The notes below the pieces were generated by a model that made no database searches, was not told the origin of the DNA, and worked only from the letters and a program-made list of their open reading frames with translations. From the NCBI RefSeq assembly GCF_015832195.1, contig NC_052016.1, positions 28,479,129-28,543,128 of the forward strand: a stretch of 64,000 nucleotides of DNA. Reading direction: 5' to 3'. Positions 10,826 through 22,800 of this stretch are shown piece after piece (position 1 is the first letter of the stretch; every line of letters begins with the position of its first letter). The position numbers and the translations under genes are program-made. The stretch comes from Motacilla alba alba (Eukaryota; Chordata; Aves; Passeriformes; Motacillidae).

Positions 10826-13800
10826 TGCATCAAACATACCAGGTAATCTTTTTCAGTATTAATTCATCCAAATGTTGATTCTTGCTTCCCAACAATGATC
10901 ATTCAAACACCAACTCTGCCTTTGAGAGCTACTTTAAACCTCTTACAGATCACTACCAAGATAGACTAAGTAAATATAGCACCCTAGAAAGATTACTGGC
11001 ACCCAGTTTTAGTACCCTGCGGTTTTAGCAGCTAATTAGAGTCTTTGTGCACAGTCAGTCTGCAGAGCCTCAGATGAACTGATTATACCAGTTCTCATCT
11101 TGTACTTGCATCTGTGGTACTAAAGGTGTTTAAACTGGATGAATATTGAAAAAGCAACAAGCAGGAACTTTGAGGGCAGTTTCTAAACCTTCATTTTTAC
11201 AATTTATAAAGTTTTAACAAAAACTTAGAACCATATTAATAGTTGTATACGTTTTATGCAGCTGCCTTGGAGCTTGTATGCATTTTATGCAGCTGACTTT
11301 TCATTTTTATTATTTCTGAATATATGGTGATCCAAATTTTACCTTACAGGTCAAAACTGCAACACAATTTGACTTGTATAACCTGAAAAAAACTTGCTGT
11401 CTTTAGACAGCAGTTCTACAAGCAACTGAATGTCCTGTAAGCCAATGTTGTCTTGAAAATTGCTCCCCCACTGCCATTACTCTTTCAGTCTCATCCTTTC
11501 CCTTCCCTTAGGGCAGCAGAAGAGTTTGTGGTTGTGCTTGGGGACAAGTGTTAAAACAGATCCATGCAAAAGCTTGCAATAAGATTGAACACTAATAAAC
11601 ATAGTTAGCTTTAGAAAACATTGCTTACATTTTTGCATTGCCTGGTGTCACAATAGTGGGTTTTACAAGAGAACAGATAAAGTGAAGGTGGAAAAGGGTG
11701 GCCATAAGTATGGGAGGTGCAGGACTGCTGCTTCTGCTGCTTCAAAATTGTGGAAACTTGTGGTGTCATAATGGCTGTGCTATATTGCAGTACATAGCAG
11801 TGTACAGGTTTACAGCATTTAAGCCCTACAGCAGATACTATGGCATACAGTAGTTAGAAACTAAACTGGTAGAATGTAAAAATACAGCTGTTACACCTAA
11901 GGATACTGCCAAGGTGGTGTCTCACCAGTGGCCCTGCAGTGATGTCTCACCAGAGAAGGTGAGCACCTCTTGAGCAGCTTTGCCCTGGAGAGCAGGCCCC
12001 AGTCCCATTACCCTCAAGTGCTGTGCAGCTGCATGAGATCAGTCTTCCTCTGGGCCAAGGCTCCTGCTTGCTCAGTTGCAAAAGCAGTGTCACCAGTCAG
12101 GAGAGACAAATTTGATCTCAAGACAGCAAAGGAAGTGAATGCTACTGTTGGACATGTCATGAGTCCTGGTTTTCACGTGCCGGGAGGGATGAGTATTGTG
12201 GTGATGCATCCATGGGCTGTGCTCTGGTGGCAAAACCAGCTGGGTAAGCTGCCTCTGATACATAAGGTTTAGAGCCACAGCATGCAGGTTCCAGTGGTCC
12301 TCTAGTATTTTTAGGCAAATAAAGAGCTGTGATGTGCTACTCATGTAAGATCAGAATTGCAAGATGTTTTTCAGAGACGGGTACCAGCCTTCAATATAAA
12401 AGGGCAACAAGCTGGGCTGTTGCTGGAACAGACTTTCAGCACAAATTTGCACCTATGTTGCAAAAGCCAGAGTCTGCAGCTAGTGAGGGCAATGCTCCTG
12501 AGGAGGGAGAGAAGGGGGGAAAAGTGCACATGGATGCCTGGAGGACTTCAACAGAGACATATACTGTAGCTGTTATTAAAATGTGTTTTTTTTCCTAATC
12601 TCTACTCATTCCTTGCATCACTTTTAACAATCTCCCCAGAGCAAAAATAGCTGCCCACTAACATCCTGTCAGTTATAAGATCAAGACCTTCAATACTGAG
12701 AAACAGCAGGGATTTTCTTTATGAAATACTGAATAAAACCAGAATCTGAAATATGTGAAGTGCCATTTGGAAATATGTCACTTCATAATATCCCTAGCAG
12801 GCAAAGAATGCCATATTCTAAATAACAAAGAACAGCAAACAAAAGAAAGGTACCTTGAAATAGCAATCTTCAGTCTTTTAATGTTTTTCATAAAATTTAA
12901 ATTTTTGATAATTAGGAATTGGAAATGCCAAACCAGAATTTCCCAAGTGTATATCTACCAAATTTCTTGTTCAATGAGAAGAGGAAGTTTTAAAAAACTC
13001 AAATGTTACTCAGTATTCTTTCCCCCCACTCCCTTAACCCCCTGAAATAACAGCAGCGTTCAAAGGAAAAAAAAATCAAAGCTTTGAACCACAGGTTTCA
13101 GAAGCCATAGACAATTATTTTGTACATATTCATTTTCAAACTTTCTTCTGAAAAAAGCAACAGCATAAATGGGGATATTAAGAAATAAGCCATCTCAGTC
13201 CTTGAAAATGTGTGTATTTCCTTCAGATGGCATGGAAGACTCTCTGAACTCTGTTGTTATTGTCCTTCTGGAAGACAACAAGGTAAAAATGTCAGAAAAA
13301 TCTACATTTTATTTAAATAACTCTTCATGATAATCATCAAGCTATTCTAAATTATCTATTTGATGAATCTGAAAAAAACCCATCAAATTTTAAGCTGGAA
13401 CATTTGAAAAAATAAGCATATGAACAAGCACGACATGCTTATCAGCAAAGGTCATTATTTAAAAAGAATTAAAAGAAAACATGAGAAGACTTCAAGAAGC
13501 AGTGCAATAAGCCAGACTGAAATGGAAACATGGAAGCTAGAATTAGGTGCAAGTAGGAGAAGCAGCTGCTTTTCAACTTCTTGGCCATGTTCCTGCTAGA
13601 ATAGCTTTACTAAGGGATTATAGTGATGAAGTGCACACAGATTAGAAGGGCTATGCTGGCAACACTGTTCTTTTTAGCCATTTAATATCCGCACTTTCAC
13701 TCTGAGGAAAAGTTACGTCTCTATCTAAAGCACAATTTTCTTAGACCTATTGCATGTCCACATCCACGTTAGCCAGGGAGTACATTTTTTCATGTGTATT

Positions 13801-14757
13801 ACCCTCCAACAAAGTCCAAAAGTAGAATGAGGGAGACTGTAGAAGCAGGGAACTTCTCACTGTAGATCTGCAAGCAATGTAATACAAAAGGGAGGAAAGG
13901 CAGATGGAAAAGAAAAGCAACACCTATCAGAGGGACTGAATGCAAGGCACTTCAAGAAAGGATGAAAAAATTATAAATTAAATTCTGCCATAAATGTGAG
14001 GCCTGAAAAGAAAAAACTGAACTTATGCTGACAGTAAAAAACAAAATTTAGTTCCAGTGACTTAAATCCAGTATCAATGGTTACACACACAGAAACGCAT
14101 TGCCTATTGAGCAGTGTCTCTTTCAAATAGGCATGTGCTTATTTGCCTCTGAATGTGATTGTAAAAAAACACCCATGTCACCTGGAACCTCCTAGCCCTG
14201 TTCTAGATGGCACTTAGACCTTCATATGTGATGGTGGGGACTCAAGGCTACTAACATAGGTTATGGAATAAAAAGCCTTAAGGGTGTGATAGACTGTATC
14301 TAGGAAATTTCAAGTTTTATATGGATGATGCTATAAAATATAGGGGAAAGTTCAATGAGCATTTGAAACTTAAGAATTGCAGACCATGAGGACAACAGTA
14401 TCAGCACACAGAAATCCACATCTATTATAGGGAGAAGCTTCAAGAGACTAAACTCTGACCCCAGCTTTTCTCCAAAGCAAAATTCACAGTAAGTCTCTCT
14501 CATTGCGATATATTAGCACCATCAGTCTCTGCAAGCCACAGGAATAAAACATTTGGACTTAAAGATGTAGGAAGACAGCACCATTTAGAAGTTTTATCTG
14601 ATCCCCTTACTATAGTGACAGGCAATGATCTTATCTGTAGACATAAAAACCTCAGGTCCCTGAAATGAAAATCTTATTTTCCTTTAACCTCAAGGCAGCC
14701 TTTCTGGAATTCTTTCACACAGCCCTGCAAAACAATTTGAGAAATAATTAGATTTCT

Positions 14758-14798
14758 TAAAAAAAAAGAAAAAAAGAAAAAAAAAAAGAAAAAAAAGA
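14758..14798. repeat. A-rich low-complexity tract
   Basis: Runs of A separated by single G residues. It could be an old poly(A) tail or simple expansion; no retroposed body is recognisable upstream. Confidence 0.75.
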
Positions 14799-15851
14799 AT
14801 GTTAGTGCAATTATAATGTGGAACTGATTAGCACAAGGTGGTATGGAGGCTAAGAGTAAATATGAGTTTAAAAAAAACCAGATAATTTCAGGCAGGAAAA
14901 GCCCATTTAACTCATTTGTTGAATCTCTTCTTTGAATGAGTGGCCATAGGCTGCTGGAAGCAGGGAGGGTGACTGAGGGGTGCCTGTTCCCTAGGCATGT
15001 CTCCTGGCTTTTGCCAGAGACAGAAGAGTTGACCTGAGTATCTTAGACCAGTCTAGTGAAGTGTGGCTATTTTTATACCAGACACGTCCTAGAGAGTGTT
15101 TAACTGGCTTACCTTTATCCAGCTGGTGGTCAGAGTGACTGACTGAAGAGCAATCATTTTGGAAAAATTATGATGTTCTGAAAGTCCTGTCTTAGATGGA
15201 CGTCTGGGTACAAGGCAGGCAAACCTGCATTGTACTCAGGTTTATTTGTAAATTGCATATTTACCATAAAAGCATTCATGTAAATTATATTTTCTATACA
15301 GTTTCTATTTGCATCTTCCTATAATTTTTTCACACAGGTTTAATGCCTCTTTATTAGGACATTTGCTAATTTAATTTGCTTGTAAGCTTCACAGTGTGCT
15401 TGTATGTGAAAATACACAGCTCTGAATACACAATAATAAACCTGTAAATTAATGCCTTGTTATTGTTTTAAGTCCTGTATGTGTTTTCTTACATGACAAA
15501 AATACTTATGCAGAAATCTGTCTGCTATCAAAGTCATGAAGCATAAAGGGACAGCAAGGTTCTACTGATTATCAACTAATAAGAGAACAAATTGTTGTGA
15601 TAACCTACTCTGAGGAGATGGCTAGATGACAATTAAACTTTAATTCTTCCTCTTCTCTGTTTATAATTAATAATAATTTATTGTGGTTCTCAAACTTCAT
15701 TAGATGCCTTTTAAAATTGGTTTTGTAAGTTGGTTCTGAATTGTTGTTAAGGTTACTTAAGTAATATTCTAATGCTACTAAACCCTTTATAAAGTATTAA
15801 GGTGACACCATAATCTTTCTGGGACTCTTACACAACACACACTACTCTGTA

Positions 15852-15888
15852 TTAAAAAAAAAAAAAAGAAAAAAAAAGAAAAAAAAAG
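15852..15888. repeat. A-rich low-complexity tract
   Basis: Near-pure A with three G interruptions, the same pattern as the tract about 1.1 kb upstream. Confidence 0.75.
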
Positions 15889-18800
15889 GCAACCATTCCC
15901 TTTCTCCACCTAAGTAGAAAACAAGAGATAGGATAAAAAAACTTCTTTCTTCTTCAGAATGATAGTAAAAATCATAAAATTCACCAAAAGGAATTAATGA
16001 AACAATTTAACAAATAATATTTGGTAAGTGATTATATAAACTCAATTTGAAGAACATATATAACAGGCTTACACCATCTCTAAATGAATTCTGACATTTA
16101 ATAAGTTACAATTTGACTTGATAGCAATTTGCATGAAATCTGCCAGTCCGTCCCTGGGATAGAGTCTGGGATTATCTAAGTGGCAAAATTAGTGCAATGT
16201 GAAGAGGCAGAGGAATTCATGGCACACAAAGCACCAGATTCTCTCACAAACCACAGGGACTCAGTGGGAAACACGAGCATGTTCAAGTCCAGTGCAGCAG
16301 GAGATACCTCCCTATGAAAAATCCAAAGACGGGTATCTGTGCTATCTGTGTGCATCTGTGCTTATAGCTGAACATGCTACCAACTCTGGAAGCCCAGAAT
16401 CAGCCACATTTTGCTTCTTTTGTTAAATAATAACAAATATTTGAAAATTAAATGTAATTAAATGTAATTTACCCTCTGAAGGGAGTTCAGTAATTCTGCC
16501 ATCTTTCCCCTCACACTATTAAATTTTCCTTGAAAAGCTATGTTGGCAGTTCACAGCTTTGCTGCAGTTTACAAGCATAGTCTGCTTTGTGGACATGGTG
16601 ATGTACAGAATTTTTCTCTTTAATTTTTAAACAGTATGAGATCTTTTAAATCTAAATAGACCATTTCATTTCATATCCTGAATATAGGCAATCTGAAAGT
16701 CCCTTTAAAATATATTTCTAGTGAGAACTACTGAGAACTCCTATACATATTCTTCAGCATGTAGAGAATTACAAGCTAGCAACTCAGCATGGTTAATGAT
16801 CCCTAACAGAGGACATGCAAGGAGTGGCCTGTACGGTCCATCCATGGTTCATGCCTGGTCAGCAGCAACTGATGTAGAATGGACTTATGTGATTCCAGTA
16901 ACTTACTTTGTACGATATCCAAAGCCTTTGGCCAGCCATGATGCCAATTTCATACGTTGGTGAGTTCAGACTGAAAGAACCTGGTAACTTTTGTTAGTCC
17001 TGTATTTTTCTGTCAGAAGGATCCTGAAGAGTTGAGAGCAAAATATAATAATGGGATAGGGCAAAGAAAACAAAGAGGAAAATGATATCTTTTTATCTTG
17101 CATTTTATTATCAGCATTTATCAGCATTTGATATTACATCCTGAGAAGCAATGCACAAAAATAAAACCAGCATGGAATTTAATTAAAAAAAAAGAGATTC
17201 ATGAAGGTCTTTCAATCTTTTATAGTTTATTTTCCACAAGAGGAATTTCATCACTACTGTGCTATGGAGCTCTGACTGTGCTCTAAAGTTGTCTCATGCT
17301 GCCACAGCAATCTCAAGGTAGTTCCTGGCTGCTGCAATTCTTGACAAACTTTAAGATATGAAAAAATACCAGCAGCCACAACATTTATTCGAGTGTTCTT
17401 TTAACAGAGTATTGACAAAGAGTATTGCTTTGTGTTTTAGTCTGAGAAACTGATGAAAATATACATTAGAGAATTTATACTGAGAAGCTGAGCTCTATGA
17501 GTAAGAAGGCACAACTCCGGTGTATTCAGAGGAGGAATGCATATGCTTGATGTGCTTAATCAGCACATGCAATTAAAATAAAGGCAAGGAAATCTGTTAG
17601 CATTTAGAATGCAAAGATCATTGTTTCCAGACATTTTTGCTGATCTATTACAGACTTATTTTTTTCATTTTAAAGTGTTTTCATCATCATGGAACAGGTA
17701 ATAATATCAGCATTCACAATTAAGGGTAAATCACTTGAACTCTAAGCTGTGAAAAATTTGGCTCAAACTTGCAATCACAATTTGAAAAGAAATTAAGGGT
17801 GGGAAAAACCAGACTGGGGTTCTGAAGCTGTCTGAAGGTTTAATTTCATGAAAAGAAATGTGCTCTTTAGCTTAAGAAGTGGGAGTTTCATATTCTGTTT
17901 ATGAAACCTGGCAGGTTCCCTTCAGCTGTTAAACTAAGTCCTTTCATAAACCCTTTAATAGCTTTTCTTCTATCACAGTTCTTAAAAATTGCGATGTTGA
18001 TATGATATGTCTAAAACATGAGATATACCTCTTAGAGCAATTCCTCTCAGTGTGAAGAGTTACTCAAAATTAACCCTTGCTTTGCATTGATGAGTTTGAA
18101 ACCAATTTTCCAGGCTGTTAGCAAAGAAATTAATGTATTCACCCTCCCCACCAAAAAAGAAAAAAAAAAATCACAAAAACCAGTTAAGTGAAATAAATTC
18201 TGTCTTCATAACTCTTTTGCTAGTTTTGACTGCCAGAATATTTTGCAACAATAACTGAAAGTTAAAGCCATGCTCAGGTTTTTTGAATTAGGCTTGACCT
18301 GTTTGTCTACTTCACATAATTTAAGAAACCTCCTTGAAGTATTAAATATAGTTTTGTTAATAAATTCAAAAATACAAATAAAATCGTGCTCTTTTTCTTG
18401 GAAAGAGCATCCACAAAGCATTGTAACACCTATTAAGTATCATGTCATTAAAGAATTTTTTTTTTACCTGGACATAGCATGATTTTAATTGTTTAGGAGA
18501 AATTTTATTTAGAAAGAAAAATAATTAGCATTTACATTCACAAGGTATTGTGTGTATAAAGGGAGTCCAAAAAATTTATAAAGAAGAAACAACTGAACAA
18601 AAGCTAATAGACTGAAAACAGTAATTAGATTCAGGAGGGTATAGAAGCCCTACCTGAGCAAATTAACTCTATTATCAGCAGGTGAATAATGATAGTTGAT
18701 TTGCCCTCTTATGCCTTAAAGATGACATTGGAGTATTTAAAAATAGTAAGTCTGCAGTACTTGAGTAAAGGTCTCTGAAAAAAATTCCTGGGTCCTGGAT

Positions 18801-19142
18801 GGGGAAGCAATTCAAACTTTGCATGCAAATAGCTGATGTTTACTTGAAAGGTATCTGAAAGCTTTTAATTCTAAATTGAATTAGCAGTTTGCAGAAACTG
18901 CAGGAAAGCAACTCATTAATGTTAACAGAGTGAGCTGCAGCTTCTCTCTGAATGGTGTTGCAGTACTGTCTTCTGAGTTCATTGTCCATCTGCACAGTTG
19001 TAGAAACAATTGGGTGGCAATTTGTCCACAGAGGCAAAACATGACAGCTAAGCACATGTAACTTGGAGTGGTAAAAATAATCAAGCTGAGTAGCTGTACT
19101 TACTCAGAGTGACTCCTCAAGTGTAACGATTCCTGCTGTGAT

Positions 19143-19978
19143 TGTGGTGGGTTGTCTGTGGCCAGCTGATGCCCACCCAACTGCTCTCATTCCACTTCCT
19201 CAGCAGGACAGGGGAGAAAAGAAGATGAAAAAGCTCAAGGGTCAAGTTAAAGAGTTTGCTTACCAATTACTCTCATTAGGAAAACACACCTGACTTGGAG
19301 AAAATTAATTTAGTTTACACTCCATTAAAATAAAGTATCAACCAGAGAAAGAAAGACAAAACAAATTCTTCCCCAAAGTCCCTCTTTTTGACATGCTTAA
19401 CTTCACTCATTCCTGATGCCTCTGCTCCCTCCTTCCAAGCAGTGCAGGGAATTGAGGCTGTGGTAAGTCCATAACAGCTCTTCTTTGCCTCTCCTTCCTC
19501 TGCATTCTTTTCCTTTCCTGCAGGGTGGCTCCTTCCCATGGGCTACAGCACTTCAGGATCAACCTGTTCCAGTATAGGTTCTCCATGGACCATTGCTCCT
19601 TCAGGGCATGTCTACCTGCCACAGTGTGGTCTTTTCCACGGGCTGCAGTGTGGATGCCTGCTCCAGCGTGATCTGCAGGGAAAATCTCTGCTTGGACACC
19701 TAGAACATCTTCTCCTCCTTTGACTTGGTGTCTGCAGGGGTATTTTTCACACCGTCCCCTCACTCCTAACTCACTGTGCAGCATTTGGCCCTTTCTCACG
19801 TGGACTTTTCCTGGGGCACCGCCATTGTGGCTGCAGGGTCCAGCTGTGCCTTGTGGTCACCCCAGTGGAATGAGCTGGAACTGGCTGTGCTCAGCATGGG
19901 GCAGTCCCCACCCCTCTTCACCAAGGCCACTCTGCAGCCCCCCTCCCCTCCAGCACCCTCTGTGTTGCTTCAACCACA
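19143..19978 (-). mobile_element. Diverged solo LTR of a third avian ERV family
   Basis: The plus strand begins TGTGGTGGGTTG and ends CAACCACA, giving TG...CA termini in either orientation. The interior matches, from memory, a long avian LTR family: a short A-rich part near 19200-19370, then degenerate repeated phrases (near 19540-19700) built from ccacgggctgcag and ctccagcgtg motifs, and a C-rich end near 19935-19955. By family orientation the element lies on the minus strand. Flanking bases (tgat left, atgt right) are not a clear target duplication, which fits an old copy. Open frames of up to about 140 codons crossing it at 19315-20142 come from its GC-rich repeat units and are not genes. 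Confidence 0.65.
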
Positions 19979-20701
19979 ATGTCAGTGCCGCTGAGGATGG
20001 GGGCAAAAGCAGACCTTCTCTGCATGGAAAGACAGGAGAAACCAATCACTTGCCATACAGAACTCACTGGAAAAATTGTCACTATGCCACAGTCAGGGTC
20101 ACCATGGTTTCCCATGAAACAGGAGCCCTGCATTCTGAGTGAATACAATCAGGCAGCTGTTGGTTCCCAGACTGTAAACATGTATGTAAGATCTTCTCTG
20201 GGTGTGCAGAAAAACTGTTCTCTTAACAGTCCTCTCTATATATATTTGGAAAAAATCAACAGCAGATCTCTGAAAAGTTCAATGACACTAAAAGCAAATA
20301 CACATCAGTGATGAAGGTTTCCAAAGCACCAAGGCTCAGAAAGCCATATCTTGGTCACTCACTCAGAGCATCTTACTAAGAACGTTGTAATACAGCTATA
20401 TCCTCATACAGTGGAGAGAAACAAACTGTGCAACAAATGAAACCAATGCTTTTAAATTCCACAAGGCTTTAACTTCTTGTAACTTGGTCAGGGCTTTTAT
20501 GGAGAAAGATTAAAATCATACATAAAAAGTGCTTTCAAGACTTCAGTGCACACCATTCCACCAGAAGATGTAGCAGAAAATGTCCTTAATGGGCAGTTTC
20601 TAATTTAGTACACATTTAAGTAGCTGAAAACGTCTCAATTTTATGATAATTAATTCTGTTTTTTTTTTTCTAGCAGCTGTATAAAGTGAAACCAAACCAT
20701 C

Positions 20702-20722
20702 TGGCCACCACAGTGGTGGCCA
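20702..20722. repeat. 21-bp perfect palindrome
   Basis: TGGCCACCAC, one A, then GTGGTGGCCA: a perfect inverted repeat with a single-base spacer. It stands alone in AT-rich DNA with no gene next to it. Confidence 0.8.
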
Positions 20723-22427
20723 TTTGCTGTGATTAAAATTACAAAACTGGACAGCAGGCCAACTCTTTTTGCTCTGCCATGTGTCTTCACACTGGATCTG
20801 TACTACCTGACACCATCAATGTGTCTTCCACACAGTGCCAGTAGTGCAGAAAGCTTTTTTATTTTAATTTTACTTCAACAATGGAAAGAGTCCATGTTTT
20901 GAAAAACAATTCCTTTATTTCAGATAAGAAGCTGTAGCACAGAAAGAGATTTGTCTTAGAGCTGCAGGAAAACCGTGCTGGTGCCAGAGTGCGTGCAGAT
21001 CTGACACCTGACTTAGTCACTTGGAATCTTGGGGATGAGGTCCCCTCCCACAGCTCTGTCTCCATCTGTGGAAGGGGTGCTGAAGAGCTGCCTTCTGCTG
21101 CGGGGCTGCAGCAGCTCTCACTGGACATTTTAGGGTGTATTTACTCAAGGCTCTGCTTGCATGGTGGTTGTGAGTTTGGCAAGGAGAGTAGGAGTAACAG
21201 CAGAGAAAAGGGGTGAAGGAGGAACTTCTTTCAGACAGAATATTCATGTTGCCTAATCTGCAGTGCCTAATAACTCTGATTGAATTATTGAATGTCTTAA
21301 GAGGGATGCAAAGCAGTCAATGATGTCATTTCAATAAATGAAGTGCAACCAAAATGACAAATAGAGGCTAAACACACCTAGAAACTGTACTGCAAGCTTG
21401 TGTGAGAACTTGCCTTACACACTGAATTATTATACCACTGCACTCAGAGAGCAAGGGAAATCAGCTTCGTACAAACTTGGTGTTACCTGCAACAAGTCTG
21501 ACACTAGTAGCACTTCAGATGCCTGTCCTTCTGGTGTTAAGGTTGTTGTCTTTTCCCACAGAACTCTGTTGAAATGCTGGGTTTAGAGCATTTCTCCCTA
21601 TTGGCAGAAAAGTCACCTTAGGGAACCACTGGTATTTCTGTCAATTTTATTGGGCATCTGCTCAGTTTCAGGCACATAATAATGATAAGGCTGCTATATC
21701 ATGCTTATAGCACACATTTGAAGAGACTGCTTAATGCATGAACTAAAATCTGACAGTTCAATTGCAGCATGCTCTTGCTTTTCTACAAACTGCATTTACT
21801 GAATAAAAGAACACCGAAATAAAACACAGCAGTTTTTCCTCTGTCAAAATTACTAAAACTTCAACATTTTTTCTAATTAAGAAACTGTTTTTCTCCCTCA
21901 GAAAATAACTTAGAGTCATTATTTTAACAATATTATTGAAATAGCTGGCCACAGCAGCTATATTCATTGGAACAGAAATGTCACCATTTTGCTGATAACT
22001 ACATATAAAACTTCCTCATATCTCCACTTTTTTATTTCACAAGTTGATAATCTTTAAATAAGAAGTTAGTATACCACTCTTTTTTTTTCAGAGGGTAAAT
22101 GGGCTGAATATATCTAAAACTCTTACTGCTTCTGTCTTCAGAACCTGACTTAACACTTTGCTTTTTACTACAGAGCAGACAGTCTTATGAGACAAATCTG
22201 CCAAGTGAGTAAATTTGGTATTTTATGCCTATGTAAAACATGTAGTGCATCACAAGCCAAATTAAAAATGCAGTAAAAAGTGAAAGAGAGAGACAAAGAC
22301 AATTTAGATAGCACTGCTGCCACAAGGCATCCATTTTAAATTTTAAGTGCAATGTTTCAAAGCTATACTCCCAATTCCTCATTCCTCCTCCAAATCTGGT
22401 AGAAATGCAACATCTGCCAAAAACTTA

Positions 22428-22800
22428 CATATTCGGCTTACAAAATTTTCCGAGCGCTGAGTTCAGCACTAAACCAAAGATTTCCTCCCTCATCCAAGGA
22501 CAAACTACCTGCAGATTATTCAACTCACTGTCCAGAAAAAGGAACAGTCTTTCGGCCCTTAAACACCAGTCCTGAATACCCACAGGAGGGATGACTATTA
22601 CTGGCTTCAGACATACATAAGAGGCAGTAAGAGATGAAAATCCTCACTTCACCCTGCTAAATCCACCATTGCGCTGTAGAGATAGTGACAGGAAAAGTGC
22701 CAAATACCTGCCACTTTCATCCTGCTGAAGTGCTGAAACAGGGATTAGAGTTACATAATGTTGTAAAATAGGAATTCAGCGTGCGAAGGGAGGAATCTCT
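22428..22800. other. CpG-retaining patch with a 72-codon open frame
   Basis: Several CpGs (ttcggc, ccgagcgctg, ttcggccc, tgcgct, gcgtgcgaag) occur in under 400 bases of otherwise CpG-poor DNA. On the minus strand a frame of 72 codons is open from 22643 to 22428. It includes a WCLRAERLFLFLDSELNNL stretch and ends at GTAAGT, a donor-like site. It has no early Met, so it would have to be an internal exon. I do not recognise the product, and it may be a conserved noncoding element or an old repeat. Confidence 0.25.

Larger units (their letters stand above)
10826..19142. other. 5' flank of GUCA1C and likely MORC1 3' flank; no confident gene
   Basis: The GUCA1C promoter must lie just above 10826 on the minus strand. 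TAATTAGA at about 11035 and GATTA at about 11079 resemble homeodomain (CRX/OTX) sites used in photoreceptor promoters, but such short matches are expected by chance. The rest is AT-rich with A-rich runs (14760-14796, 15854-15888). Two segments could be exons but are unproven: 15113-15203 minus and 16721-16959 plus. No terminal MORC1 exon was recognised. Confidence 0.4.

Noticed and set aside
13227..13282. Plus-strand 56-base segment between a tttccttcag acceptor and an AAG|GTAAAA donor
   Set aside because: Too short, no recognisable product, and no other plus-strand gene evidence nearby.
18881..19020. Possible last MORC1 exon (a REKLQLTLLTLM reading after a gtgcag acceptor, ending in a stop)
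   Set aside because: The leucine pattern matches two different MORC1 helices equally poorly, so it carries no specific signal. A second frame is open too.
19315..20142. Several overlapping frames of 60-140 codons on both strands
   Set aside because: They come from the GC-rich repeat units of the third LTR, where stop codons are rare in all frames.
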